Made by a program: the position numbers and the translations under genes
In this document: positions 34,499-43,395 of the stretch, piece by piece
Layout: each line of letters starts with the position of its first letter
Position numbering within the stretch: the stretch's first letter is position 1
Assembly: GCA_030429235.1 (NCBI GenBank)
Contig: JAUIDB010000019.1
Span: forward strand, 1-64,000
Source: Thermoanaerobaculia bacterium
Lineage (GTDB): Bacteria; Acidobacteriota; Thermoanaerobaculia; Multivoradales; JAIOJS01
Length of the DNA stretch: 64,000 nt
Direction: 5' to 3'
Notes under the pieces: generated by a model
The model's input: the letters and a program-made list of their open reading frames with translations, nothing else
Databases searched by the model: none
Told to the model about the DNA's origin: nothing

Positions 34499-35269
34499 TC
34501 AGAATCGATAGGTGGTTGACAAGTACGCTGTGTGGAACCAAGCAAAGCTGTGGACCGTATCGGTATCGGCTCCTCCCTCGAGCGTGCGGTAGCCGGCCGC
34601 CAGCGTCCAGCGATCGTTGAGGTCCACCCCGATCGCGAGCCCAAGATCGACGGCTCGACCTGGTCCTCCGGCCAGGGCGTCGAGATCCATGGCCAGTTGC
34701 CAGCGTTCGGCCCAGCGCCAGGTACCAGCGACGTGTAGGAGCGGTACAAACCCGACGTTGCTGTCCGCGGCTTGCTTGACAGATTGCCGCAGCTGGACCT
34801 TGGCGTCGCGGACCTTGGCCGTTCCGCCCACCCACCAAGTCCATCGGTCCGATTCGAAGGCTCGGAAGCGGTACGTCAGCCGCCACGAGTTGAATCGATA
34901 GGTGGCTTCGGTCGGCAGCTCTGGTAAGAAGGTCTCACCCACGAAGTCGACCGGCAGGGTCAGGGTTCCCGTTTCCGTGTAGGAGAGGGGGGCGAGGAGG
35001 ACTCGTAGCTCCTGTTTGGATCGTACTCTCCAGTTGATCTCGAGTCGCGGACTCAACCAGGGTCCGGCCTCCGCAATGTCGGTCAGCGAAAAACGATCCC
35101 CGCTGTCGTCATTCGGGATCTGGACGTCGTTACGACTCTGCCACGTCGGCCCGACTTCTAGCCGCACGCTCAGCTGAGTTGGACTCTGGGCGACGAGGCC
35201 GGAGGCGAGGAGGAGCAACCCGCAATACGACAGGGCCGCGCGTTGATGCAGACTGGAAGGTCGGTTCAT
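34499..35269 (-). CDS. Outer-membrane beta-barrel-like protein
   Basis: A 256-residue protein starting at the ATG at 35269, with GAGG about 9 nt upstream. The signal peptide is 1-27 (SYCGLLLLASGLVAQ). The body is a series of amphipathic strands (WLSPRLEINWRVRSKQELRVLLAPL, WRLTYRFRAFESDRWTWWVGG, WQLAMDLDALAGG) and ends AYLSTTYRF, a good barrel C-terminus. The length suits a small 8- to 12-strand barrel. Function unknown. It is convergent with the RND operon. A strong sigma70-like promoter lies upstream at 35352-35381. Confidence 0.8.
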   Translation of the reverse strand: MNRPSSLHQRAALSYCGLLLLASGLVAQSPTQLSVRLEVGPTWQSRNDVQIPNDDSGDRFSLTDIAEAGPWLSPRLEINWRVRSKQELRVLLAPLSYTETGTLTLPVDFVGETFLPELPTEATYRFNSWRLTYRFRAFESDRWTWWVGGTAKVRDAKVQLRQSVKQAADSNVGFVPLLHVAGTWRWAERWQLAMDLDALAGGPGRAVDLGLAIGVDLNDRWTLAAGYRTLEGGADTDTVHSFAWFHTAYLSTTYRF

Positions 35270-35351
35270 CGGGAGTCGCCTCACTTGCCTAGCGGAACGA
35301 TGCGTTCGGGGGGGATTGGTGCCTCGGGTAGAGATCAGGCCCCGTCCGGAA

Positions 35352-35381
35352 AGTGTAGTCATACTGTCCATTCTTTGTCAA
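35352..35381 (-). promoter_or_regulatory. Sigma70-like promoter of the barrel gene
   Basis: On the minus strand, TTGACA (35376-35381) and TACACT (35352-35357) are 18 bp apart, about 85 bp upstream of the ATG at 35269. The surroundings are unusually AT-rich for this window. The spacer carries GGACAGTATGA, which resembles a block in the divergent promoter at 35484. Confidence 0.65.
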
Positions 35382-35483
35382 TAAATAGGTCGATCTCGGG
35401 CGGTGCCTCTGGTGGGTGGCCGGCGGCCAGTTCCTGGCTTCATGCCAATGTTCTCGGGGCAACGGAGCGGAGTTCAATTAATC

Positions 35484-35512
35484 TTGACAAAAGCTAGACA
35501 GTCTGAGATGAT
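35484..35512 (+). promoter_or_regulatory. Possible promoter of the DUF6435-CIA30 pair
   Basis: TTGACA at 35484-35489 is followed after 17 bp by GATGAT, a weak -10. The spacer contains TAGACAGTCTGA. The -35 is perfect, the -10 poor, so the call is tentative. The rest of the 35270-35613 gap holds no gene that I can support. Confidence 0.4.
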
Positions 35513-35613
35513 TTCCAAGTCAACGGCGGATCGTCCCGCCTCCTTCCATCCTCTCGGCGGTGTTCTCGGGCCTACGACGGCCGTGGGCACAACCCGGCCC
35601 TCGAGGTGCCAGA

Positions 35614-35796
35614 ATGCTGAACTTCTTCAAGCGCGATCCCGTCAAAAAACTCGAGAGACTCGTCGCAGCCAAGTTGTCGCAAGCGCGAGACGCTCAGCGC
35701 TCGGGCAACATGCCACGGTATGCCGTGCTGACCGCTGAGGTCGACGACCTGGGTCGGCGGTTGGATGCGCTCCGCGCCGCCAGATCCGACAGATGA
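35614..35796 (+). CDS. Small DUF6435-like protein
   Basis: A 60-residue protein starting MLNFFKRDPVKKLERL. It is a charged, mainly helical peptide with the pattern KKLERLVAAKLSQARDAQRSGNMPRYAVLTAEVDDLGRR, matching what I recall of the DUF6435 family, whose function is unknown. The open frame extends upstream to 35560, but the internal ATG at 35614 gives the family N-terminus. Its stop overlaps the start of the CIA30 gene (ATGA). Confidence 0.7.
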   Translation: MLNFFKRDPVKKLERLVAAKLSQARDAQRSGNMPRYAVLTAEVDDLGRRLDALRAARSDR

Positions 35797-36404
35797 GGGG
35801 CGAAGACCTAGACCTGAGGTCGGCTTGGACGAGCGTCGCCATCGTCCTGCTCATCGCATCGACGAGCCCTGAACTCGGAGCGAACGAGAGGAGTGTAGAA
35901 ATGGAGAGACAGCCAGCCACGCACGAGGTCTTCGAGTTCGAGCGGGCAGACGATGCATGGAGAAACATCGATGACGTCGTGATGGGGGGGCGTTCGTCGA
36001 GCTGGATGGAGGTCGACCGGGGCAAGGCGCGGTTTCGTGGTCGGCTATCGCTCGAGAACAACGGTGGATTTGCTTCGGTCCGGTCAGATCTCCTGACCGA
36101 GAGTCTGGCGGGCGCGGAGGGTCTTGCACTCAGGTTGCGCGGTGATGGTCGAACCTATCAACTCCGCTTGCGGACTGACGGTGCCTTCGACGGTCCCAGC
36201 TACCAGATGGAGATCGAGCCACCGAAGGGTGTTTGGACGGTTCTCGAGATTCCATTTGCCGCTTTCCGACCCACCCTTCGCGGCCGAGAACTCACCGGGG
36301 TTCCCCCCGTGGCTTCGGCGGAGATCAGAACGATCGGAATTCTGATCGCTGATAAGCAGGAGGGTGCGTTTGAGCTCGAGGTCGACTGGATCAGGGCATT
36401 CTAG
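35793..36404 (+). CDS. CIA30-family protein
   Basis: A 203-residue protein. Residues 10-30 are a possible signal or anchor. The rest is a CIA30 (complex I intermediate-associated protein 30) galactose-binding-like beta-sandwich: WRNIDDVVMGGRSSSWMEVD, FRGRLSLENNGGFASVRS, LRLRGDGRTYQLRLRTD, WTVLEIPFAAFRPTLRGRE, RTIGILIADKQEGAFELEVDWI. Bacterial members are widespread and not shown to act in complex I assembly; NAD(P)-linked or binding roles have been proposed. The start overlaps the stop of the DUF6435-like gene, so the two are coupled. Confidence 0.88.
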   Translation: MRGEDLDLRSAWTSVAIVLLIASTSPELGANERSVEMERQPATHEVFEFERADDAWRNIDDVVMGGRSSSWMEVDRGKARFRGRLSLENNGGFASVRSDLLTESLAGAEGLALRLRGDGRTYQLRLRTDGAFDGPSYQMEIEPPKGVWTVLEIPFAAFRPTLRGRELTGVPPVASAEIRTIGILIADKQEGAFELEVDWIRAF

Positions 36405-36578
36405 GACTTCCTTGATTCCTACTCCGCACTCCCTACGATCTCTGGTCCTCTTCGATGACTGAATCGTGGCCCATCCTCCCTCGGGCCTGCGCCCTGACTC
36501 TTGTCTCCTCCGAGTGCGCCAGGGGACTCGAGGGCTCGCAACGACCGACCCGGTCGGACACCTATCAAAGGAAACAGC

Positions 36579-37001
36579 ATGACCAGAAAACAACTCGCAG
36601 AGAAGCTCAACGACGACCTGAAGAGCGAATATCAGGCGATCATCATGTACATCACCTACGCCGCGGCCGCGACGGGTCCTCATCGGCCCATGCTGAAGCA
36701 GTTCTTCGAGCAGGAGATCCCCGAGGAGTTGGCTCATGCCCAGTTCCTGGCTGAGAAGGTGGCGAGTCTCGGCGGGGTACCGGCTACGGAACCGAAACCG
36801 GTGCCCGCGGCCGAAGGGCCACGGGAAATGCTGGCCAACGTACTCGAAGCCGAACGCGCGGCGATCTCGGCGTACAAGCAGCGTTCCCGCGACGCAGCTG
36901 AGCTCGGTGACGTAGGGCTCTCGGCCCGACTCGAGACCCTCGTAGAGGACGAGACCCACCACTTCGAGGAGACGGAGAAGATCTTGCGGGGTTGGCAGTA
37001 G
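36579..37001 (+). CDS. Ferritin-like (bacterioferritin/Dps-type) protein
   Basis: A 140-residue four-helix protein. The ATG at 36579 follows AAAGGAAAC. Likely di-iron ligands are visible: Glu in LKSEYQAIIMYITYA, Glu and His in IPEELAHAQFLAEKV, Glu in LEAERAAISAYKQR, and Glu and His in VEDETHHFEETEKIL. This is the pattern of ferritin-like oxidases and bacterioferritin relatives. Roles could be iron storage, peroxide reduction or redox chemistry. It seems monocistronic. Length is near the family norm. Confidence 0.85.
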   Translation: MTRKQLAEKLNDDLKSEYQAIIMYITYAAAATGPHRPMLKQFFEQEIPEELAHAQFLAEKVASLGGVPATEPKPVPAAEGPREMLANVLEAERAAISAYKQRSRDAAELGDVGLSARLETLVEDETHHFEETEKILRGWQ

Positions 37002-37178
37002 ATAGAGCAGTACTCGGGCTCGGGAGAACTCCGCTAGGAACTGGGTCGGCGCACCGCGGTGACGAGCTCGTCGGCGGGTCGTCGTCCACGCCGAGAGTCG
37101 AAACGACATCGACTCCGCTGGGACAGGGGAGCGGCATCCAGTGAACGCGAAGTCTGGCCAACGGTTACCGCCTAGGCT

Positions 37179-37215
37179 GCTTGGTACAATGCCAAGCGCC
37201 TGCGCGAGCCGCCCA
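37179..37215 (+). promoter_or_regulatory. Inverted repeat over a -10-like element before the FHA regulator
   Basis: GCTTGG (37179-37184) and CCAAGC (37192-37197) flank TACAATG, so a perfect 6-7-6 inverted repeat encloses a good -10 hexamer, TACAAT, 24 bp upstream of the ATG at 37215. This suggests an operator over the promoter. No clear -35 was seen. Confidence 0.4.
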
Positions 37216-39116
37216 TGTCAGACAGCATTCCAACCGCGTCCGAAGACTGCGCCGATTCGGGTCTCTACCTTTGTGGTGGTAACGAGAGCCGAGCGATCCG
37301 TTTCGCCCTGAATTCGGGGGTTGTGAGGGTGGGGAGTTCCCCGGAGAGTGACCTCTGTCTGGCGGACGGACTGGTGTCGCGACACCACGCCCTGTTGACC
37401 GTCTCCGCGGACGGGGTCGTGGTCGAGGATCGCGGTAGCACCAACGGATCGTTCATCAACGGTCACCGGATTCGTCGTGGAATCCTGGAGATGGGTTCTT
37501 CCCTGCGGCTGGGTTCCTTTCGACTGGGCGTGGAGCGGCAGGACCCAGACGATGTCCGCGTGGCAATCTCCTTGGCACCGAAGACCGCGGAGCCGCTGCT
37601 GGTGGCGGAGGAGGCGTCGACAATCGTGGCGCCCTCGGAGCCGGGCCGCATCCTCCCGGCCGAAGCCCTCGCACTGCTCGAGGATCTGGTACTTCGACTG
37701 GCAGGGCAGGAAGACCCGAAACCCGCCACCCTCTTGCCGGCGCTGCGTGCGGGTTTGGCGCTCGAAGGGGTCGCTCTGGTGGGGTGGGAGGGTGAGCAAC
37801 CGGTGGCGCGATCGGCCGACGGCATCGTCGGTAGGGTGCCGGCCTCGGAACTCCTCTTTGGCCTCGACTCGCTGGACTTGGAGGCCGAGGTCCCCGCCGA
37901 CGGCCTGGAGATGTCCCGCGGTCGGGTCCGCGCCACGGTCTTTGATTTCTCGCCTCCCATCGTCGTGGCCGCGGTCAGCGGACCGGCGATCGAACCGAGG
38001 GCGCTCGTCCTCTGGTTCGGAGAAGCGAGTCCAGCCTGGGGTGCTCAACCGGGGCTGGTTCGATGTCTCGGGAGTCTCGTGCTGGCGGCCGATCGGACCC
38101 CGCGCTCCCGGTCGGTTCGCCGCGGGTCCGATCTGTCGCTCCGATTCCCCGCTGGTTTCGTACCGGGATCCTCCCCCCGCATCGAGGCGGTCTACGACCA
38201 GCTTCGACCGCTGGCGAGATCGAGACTTCCCGTCGTGTTAACGGGAGAGTCTGGAGTCGGAAAGGAAGGAGTTGCCCGCACGCTGCACCGCTCCTCGGAC
38301 CGGGCCGACGGGCCGTGGGTCGTCGTGGACTGCGCCGCGATGACTGAGCGACAGTTTGCCGCCGATCTCTTCGGGGTGGCGCCGGGCGTGGCGGGGGCCG
38401 AACCCCGGGAGGGTCTCTTCCAGCAGGCCGACCGAGGCACACTCTTTCTCGATCAGTTCGTTGCGTTGCCCCTGGAGTGCCAGAGTCGGCTGTTGCGACC
38501 GCTCCAGGAGGGCCGAGTCACTTCGCTCGGAGGTCGCCCCGAGCCGGTCGATGTTCGGATCCTGTCGGCGACTAATCAGGATCTCGAACGAGCTCTGTCG
38601 GAGGGCCGCCTGCGGGAGGATCTGTACTATCGTCTGGCGGGGACAGTGGTTTGCGTCCCCCCTTTGCGGCGACGCCAGGAAGACCTCCCGGGGCTGATCG
38701 AGCACTTCCTGGGTCGATTCTCCAGCGAGCGGGGAATCGCGATTGCGGGCGTGACGGTCGGGGCCTTACGCCTACTGTCGAACTACCACTGGCCCGGCAA
38801 CGTCCGACAGTTGGAACACGAGATGAGGCGCCTCGCCTTCGCGGTGACGGAGGGCGGTCTGGTCGACTCGGCGTCGCTGTCGGACGCGGTCCAGTGGTTC
38901 GGGTCCTCGCCGATGACGTCGGAAGGGGGCGACGTCGAACTGGCGCCTCGCGTCGATGCCCTGGAGCGTCGTTTGATCCGCGAGGCCCTGCGGCGAACCG
39001 GCGGGTTGAGGGGCCAGGCGGCGGGTTTGCTCGGGCTGTCCCGCAACGGATTGGCCAAGAAGATGCGGCGCCTGGGGATCGACCGAGAACGAAAGGGTGC
39101 CGATGGACCTCAGTAG
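37215..39116 (+). CDS. FHA plus sigma54-type AAA+ regulator with degenerate GAFTGA
   Basis: A 633-residue regulator. FHA domain about 30-108 (VVRVGSSPESDLCLADGLVSRHHALLTV, DRGSTNGSFING), which binds phosphothreonine. A GAF-like region follows. The AAA+ domain has Walker A GESGVGKE at 344-351 and Walker B LFLDQF near 412, where the usual Glu is Gln. The loop that contacts sigma54, normally GAFTGA, reads GVAGAE. The C-terminus is a Fis-type HTH (GQAAGLLGLSRNGLAKKMRRLG). Loss of GAFTGA and of the Walker B Glu argues against classic sigma54 activation. The kinase gene that overlaps it by about 14-20 bp is the likely partner. Confidence 0.88.
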   Translation: MSDSIPTASEDCADSGLYLCGGNESRAIRFALNSGVVRVGSSPESDLCLADGLVSRHHALLTVSADGVVVEDRGSTNGSFINGHRIRRGILEMGSSLRLGSFRLGVERQDPDDVRVAISLAPKTAEPLLVAEEASTIVAPSEPGRILPAEALALLEDLVLRLAGQEDPKPATLLPALRAGLALEGVALVGWEGEQPVARSADGIVGRVPASELLFGLDSLDLEAEVPADGLEMSRGRVRATVFDFSPPIVVAAVSGPAIEPRALVLWFGEASPAWGAQPGLVRCLGSLVLAADRTPRSRSVRRGSDLSLRFPAGFVPGSSPRIEAVYDQLRPLARSRLPVVLTGESGVGKEGVARTLHRSSDRADGPWVVVDCAAMTERQFAADLFGVAPGVAGAEPREGLFQQADRGTLFLDQFVALPLECQSRLLRPLQEGRVTSLGGRPEPVDVRILSATNQDLERALSEGRLREDLYYRLAGTVVCVPPLRRRQEDLPGLIEHFLGRFSSERGIAIAGVTVGALRLLSNYHWPGNVRQLEHEMRRLAFAVTEGGLVDSASLSDAVQWFGSSPMTSEGGDVELAPRVDALERRLIREALRRTGGLRGQAAGLLGLSRNGLAKKMRRLGIDRERKGADGPQ

Positions 39117-41754
39117 TGCACCGAGTGCCACGCGCCTCGGTTCGTCCGCGGGCGAGGGGGCGCAGCAACGAGGTGTTCTACCTCCGATCTTCCTCGACGG
39201 GGAGGTGGTGTCGGGTCGCTTCCAGGTCCGTCGCTTCCTGGGGCAGGGAGGGATGGGCCAGGTCTTCGAAGCCTTCGACCGCGAACTCGGAACTGAGGTT
39301 GCCATCAAGGTAGTACGTCCCGATCGGATCGATCAGGGGGACCTCGAGAGGCGGTTTCGGGCCGAAGTAGAGATCGCTCGCCGAGTCACTCATCCCAACG
39401 TCTGTCGCGTCTTCGATCTGTTCCTGGTCGAACCGACCAGCTCCCCCTGGGGTGACGGCGGCGAGCCCCTGTTGCTTCTGACGATGGAGTTGGTCGATGG
39501 CGAGACCCTGGCGTCGCTGATTCAGCGACAGGGTTCGTTGCCGCTCGAGATGGCCAGGCCGCTGATCCGCCAGATCGCGGCGGCTCTCGATGCGGCCCAT
39601 CGTTCGGGAGTAGCACACCGCGACCTCAAGCCTTCCAACATCGTCCTCCGCCGCCGGGAGGGGAAACTGGAGGCGGTCCTCACCGATTTCGGCCTCGCCC
39701 GATCGACGGGTTCCAGCGGCGCAGTACTCGGCTTCGAGGGCACGCTGGCCTACGCCGCGCCCGAGGTCCGGCGAGGGGTCGAGGGTGACACCAGAGCCGA
39801 CATCTTCTCCCTGGGGGCTGTCGTCCAGGACATGCTCACGGGGCGGCTAGCGCGGGCGAGCGACGATCCGACTGCCGTCGCTGCCGGCCTGCCGCCGATG
39901 GTTCGAGAGGTCCTCCGCAAGTGCAAGGAAACCAGTCCTAGCTTGCGGTATGCCACGGCCGGCGAAGTGGTGAGCGCCCTCTTCCCAAGTCGTCCGCGAC
40001 CCTCCTCGAGGGTGGGGCTTTTGCTCGGAGTCCTGCTCCTGGTCAGCGGACTCTGGCTCTCGGTGCCGAAGGTCGGAGGGCCTTCTGTCGAGGCCGACGA
40101 GGCGTCCGAGACCAGCGAGCGTTGGCGAGCAGCGAAGCTGCGGTACGAGGAGGTCACACGCGGCCGGCAAGGGGAGTTCGGCTATCGGCTGCGGCAGGTC
40201 GAAGCGCTAGCCGCCGCCGGGGACGCCAGTGCGGCACTCTCCCTGGTTCGGCGGATGCGTGAAGCTGCGCCCCCCACTTCTCGGCAGATCGCAGAGTTGG
40301 CCCTCACCGAGGCGCGGGTCGCCGAGAGGGCGGGAGACTACGAGCGCCAGTATCGCGCGGCCGCGGAATCGGTCGCTTACGGCGACGCCGCGTTGGATCC
40401 GCTCGGGGTCGCTCGGGCACGGGTCCTCGAAGGGTCCGCCCTCTACCGCCTCGGCCAGACGGAGCGGGCCACCGAGATCACTCGCCAGGCGTTGGAGGAA
40501 CTCGCCGCCGGTGGCGATCTGTGGAGTCGGGCGCAGGCGTCGCTGAGTTTCGATCTCTGGTTTCTGGCGGAGCATGAGCTGCTGTCGGTCGAAGAAGCCC
40601 TCGAGGTCTTCCGTGGCGTCGGAGACCGGGAGAGCGAAGCGCGACTGCTGGCCGCCGCGACCCGCAGCCAGATCAACTCCCACCCCACACCGATCGCGAT
40701 GATGCCCTCGGTAGATCGAGCGCTGGAGATTGCTCGCGAGATCTCCAGCTTTCGGGCCGAGGCCGAAGCCCTCAACACCCGAGCCATTCTTCGCTGGTCG
40801 GGGGGAGACGAGTCCGGGGGGATCTCGGGCTTCCAAGAGGCTCTCCACGCCGCCGAAGCCAGCGGAGACCAGCGGCTGATCGCCAGCTACTCGATGCATC
40901 TGGGTCTGATTCTTCAGCACTACGGAACCTCCACCGAAGTCCTGGCCCTGCTCGAGAAGGCGGTCGTCCTCTTCCGCGACCTGGGTAGCCGCAGGGACCT
41001 GGCGAAAGCGCTGGGCAACGTGGCGCGCTTCCACCGGAACCGTAGGAACTTCGAGCTGGCGGAAGACCTGGCGGAGGAGGCGCTCCGCGAGGCGCGGAGC
41101 TTCGGAGATCGATGGCTGGTGCATCAGACTCTCGAACTGCAGACGACGGTCTTCCTGGCCGGGGGCAGATTCGAGGCGGCGAAAGCGGCGAGTCGGGAAG
41201 CCTTGCAACTGGCGGCAACTGATTCCGAGAGGGACTGGGACCGTTTGCGCCTGGCTCGCATCCAGGCTGCGGAGGGACGCTACCTGGATGCCTATCCTGC
41301 GGTCGCTGCGATCGTCGAGCGTCATCCGCTCGCTGAGGGTCGAGGGGCGTTGGCGATCTCCTCTCGGCTCGACCTGGCGGTGATCCTGGAACAACTCGAT
41401 CGTCCGGCCGAAGCGGCCCGGACCCTCGAGGAGGTCCTCCCTCCCATTCTCAGCACGGGCTCCAACGGAAAGCGGCGTCGCGGTTCGCACCAGGCCGGCC
41501 GTCTCCATCGGGCTCTCGCGGGTTCGACGGACTTCCCATCGATTTTCGCCGGCACCCGGGAGTCGGCCTGGAGAGAGGGTCGATACGACGACTTCGCACT
41601 CACCACCCTAGAGCAGGCGGTGTTTCTCCGCCAACTGGGTCGCGGGGTCGAGGCGTGTGCCGTCGTGGACGACGCGCAGCACAGGGCCGCTGGGCTCGTC
41701 CATCCCAGGCTGGTCCGCCGTTTGGCCGAGAGCCAGGCAGTCTGCCCGGCCTAG
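39103..41754 (+). CDS. Ser/Thr protein kinase with TPR-type sensor
   Basis: An 883-residue membrane kinase. From the ATG at 39103 (a GTG at 39097 is also possible), the kinase domain is about 38-300: GQGGMGQVFEA (P-loop), VAIKVV (ATP Lys), AHRDLKPSNIVL (catalytic loop), TDFGLAR and YAAPEVR. One membrane helix lies near 303-321 (VGLLLGVLLLVSGLWLSV). The remaining 560 residues are helical TPR-like repeats, probably periplasmic (EATAERAGDYERQYRAA; ELAEDLAEEALREARSFG). All catalytic residues are present. It is the natural source of the phosphothreonine read by the upstream FHA regulator. Confidence 0.92.
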   Translation: MDLSSAPSATRLGSSAGEGAQQRGVLPPIFLDGEVVSGRFQVRRFLGQGGMGQVFEAFDRELGTEVAIKVVRPDRIDQGDLERRFRAEVEIARRVTHPNVCRVFDLFLVEPTSSPWGDGGEPLLLLTMELVDGETLASLIQRQGSLPLEMARPLIRQIAAALDAAHRSGVAHRDLKPSNIVLRRREGKLEAVLTDFGLARSTGSSGAVLGFEGTLAYAAPEVRRGVEGDTRADIFSLGAVVQDMLTGRLARASDDPTAVAAGLPPMVREVLRKCKETSPSLRYATAGEVVSALFPSRPRPSSRVGLLLGVLLLVSGLWLSVPKVGGPSVEADEASETSERWRAAKLRYEEVTRGRQGEFGYRLRQVEALAAAGDASAALSLVRRMREAAPPTSRQIAELALTEARVAERAGDYERQYRAAAESVAYGDAALDPLGVARARVLEGSALYRLGQTERATEITRQALEELAAGGDLWSRAQASLSFDLWFLAEHELLSVEEALEVFRGVGDRESEARLLAAATRSQINSHPTPIAMMPSVDRALEIAREISSFRAEAEALNTRAILRWSGGDESGGISGFQEALHAAEASGDQRLIASYSMHLGLILQHYGTSTEVLALLEKAVVLFRDLGSRRDLAKALGNVARFHRNRRNFELAEDLAEEALREARSFGDRWLVHQTLELQTTVFLAGGRFEAAKAASREALQLAATDSERDWDRLRLARIQAAEGRYLDAYPAVAAIVERHPLAEGRGALAISSRLDLAVILEQLDRPAEAARTLEEVLPPILSTGSNGKRRRGSHQAGRLHRALAGSTDFPSIFAGTRESAWREGRYDDFALTTLEQAVFLRQLGRGVEACAVVDDAQHRAAGLVHPRLVRRLAESQAVCPA

Positions 41755-41878
41755 ACAGCGCCTTCGACGCGCGCACCAGGTTCCATCCCACCGGAGCCGA
41801 GGACCATCGAGTGGTCACGCCGCCCACTTGGTGGGCGGCCGCCACGGACGCCGGTCTCGTCGTTAGGTTGGTTCCGTC

Positions 41879-42595
41879 ATGGGGCACCAACTCTTCGGAA
41901 CCCGGTTCGCGACCAGGGTGGACTATTTCGCCTTTCCGCGGACCGGATCGCACTACCTCTCCTACCTGCTGACCGGTCTCTTCGATCTGGTCTTCTTCGA
42001 GATCGAGGGACAGGATAGCGCCGAGGTCGCCTCACGGAGCGACGAGCTGGAGCCTTGGGTGCTGTACGCGCTGAAGCTGCGCGAAGACGGCGTGCCGTTT
42101 CAACCCCTGTACCTCGATCACACTCCGCTCGGGGTCCATCAGGCTCCCGACCGAACCGGGTCGAGAACCATGATCCTCATTCGCGATCCCCGGTCCACGC
42201 TCTACAGTTGGCTTCGCCTGCAGGGCGATCGGCTCGGTTCGCCGGTAGTCGACCCCGGGCGCTGGTTGGACGAGCAGTGGGCGCGCTATCAGCACTTCTA
42301 TCGCAGGGCCTTGGGGGTGCGTGCGGCCAGTCCGGGTCAGACCCTGGTCCTGCGCTACGAACAGTTGGTCGGCTCCGTCGAACCTCTCGACCAGATCTGC
42401 AGCTTCCTGGAGCTTCGCCCCAAGCTGAGAGCCTCCTTCGTCCATCGTCTGCTCGACTTCGAGAACGTGGTCCGTTCGGACATCGAGCGGACGTTCTACC
42501 GATGCGGTCCCAGGGATTCCTGGCGGGAAGCTCCGGAGTTCCTCGACTGGCTGGGGACGCTGGCCGGGAGCCCGTTCGCCGAGTTTGGATACTGA
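41879..42595 (+). CDS. Sulfotransferase-like protein
   Basis: A 238-residue protein. FAFPRTGSHYLSYLLTG near residue 18 is the 5'-phosphosulfate loop and MILIRDPRSTLYSW near residue 100 is the 3'-phosphate motif. LVLRYEQLVGS supports the family. It is the first gene of a same-strand group with methyltransferase-like, MBOAT, sulfatase-superfamily and SGNH genes, so it may sulfate the same surface glycan or lipid that those genes modify. It is only distantly similar to the sulfotransferase at 17420. Intact by length and motifs. Confidence 0.8.
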   Translation: MGHQLFGTRFATRVDYFAFPRTGSHYLSYLLTGLFDLVFFEIEGQDSAEVASRSDELEPWVLYALKLREDGVPFQPLYLDHTPLGVHQAPDRTGSRTMILIRDPRSTLYSWLRLQGDRLGSPVVDPGRWLDEQWARYQHFYRRALGVRAASPGQTLVLRYEQLVGSVEPLDQICSFLELRPKLRASFVHRLLDFENVVRSDIERTFYRCGPRDSWREAPEFLDWLGTLAGSPFAEFGY

Positions 42596-42630
42596 GGTCG
42601 GGGGATGCTCGGAAGGCGCGGGGTAGCAGC

Positions 42631-43317
42631 ATGATCGAGCGGATTCTGGCGGCCGCTCGAACCTGCGGCTACGACTTCCGTCGGACCGCCAATCCGGCGG
42701 ATCCACTCCGGCACCTGTTCGCCGACTGGGTCGACTACTACCGAATGAAGTACGCGATCGCCTCGGTCCTGCAGCCCCGGTCGATTCTCGAGATAGGAGT
42801 CCGCTACGGCTACTCGGCGCGGGCATTCCTCGAGGCCAGTCCATCGGCGCACTACTGCGGAATCGACAACGGATCCGAGGACTACGGGGGAGCTGGGCTC
42901 GCCGCCGCAGGGTGGGCTGAGGCCATCACCCAGGCCTTCGATACGCAGTTCCTGAAAGCGGACTCCCAGGCCTTGGTTCGGTTCCCAGGTGAGGAGTACG
43001 ACCTGGTGCATGTCGACGGGCAGCAAGACGAGGTGGGCATTCGGCAAGATCTCGAGAAGGCCATGTCACAATCGCGCTTCATTCTCGTCGATGGATTCAC
43101 CTGGATGGCAGAGAACTACCGAAGCGGAAACCAGTTCCTCCTCGAACACCGTCAGGACCTCGCCTACTATTTGGTGATCCCCGGCTACGCCGGAGAGCTG
43201 TTGATTCGGGTCTCCGACGCGTTTCGTCGACGAGCCCGCGATGGCCGAGAGAAGGGTCTCGAGGTCCTGCGACCCATCACCACGGCTGGCTATGACCGAG
43301 AGCGTGCGCCAAGGTAG
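42631..43317 (+). CDS. Class I SAM-dependent methyltransferase-like protein
   Basis: A 228-residue protein. ILEIGVRYGYSARAFLEA is motif I of the SAM-binding Rossmann fold, with the acidic residue after the second strand in YCGIDNGSEDYG. YDLVHVDGQQDEVGIRQDLEKA is typical of class I enzymes related to cephalosporin hydroxylase/methyltransferase-24 groups. The acceptor is unknown; the operon suggests a surface sugar or lipid. It follows the sulfotransferase gene by 35 bp. A short C-terminal extension is basic. Confidence 0.8.
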   Translation: MIERILAAARTCGYDFRRTANPADPLRHLFADWVDYYRMKYAIASVLQPRSILEIGVRYGYSARAFLEASPSAHYCGIDNGSEDYGGAGLAAAGWAEAITQAFDTQFLKADSQALVRFPGEEYDLVHVDGQQDEVGIRQDLEKAMSQSRFILVDGFTWMAENYRSGNQFLLEHRQDLAYYLVIPGYAGELLIRVSDAFRRRARDGREKGLEVLRPITTAGYDRERAPR

Positions 43318-43395
43318 CCAACGGAGCGGCTCGTTGGCTTGGTCGGGACGATCGAGCGATTGGGTCGGGGGCGGTACGCCGGACTGAACCCGACC

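Noticed and set aside
37179-37197. A sigma54-like GG...GC promoter before the first FHA regulator
   Set aside because: The spacing between GG and GC is 11 rather than 10 bases and the flanks do not match TGGCAC/TTGC.
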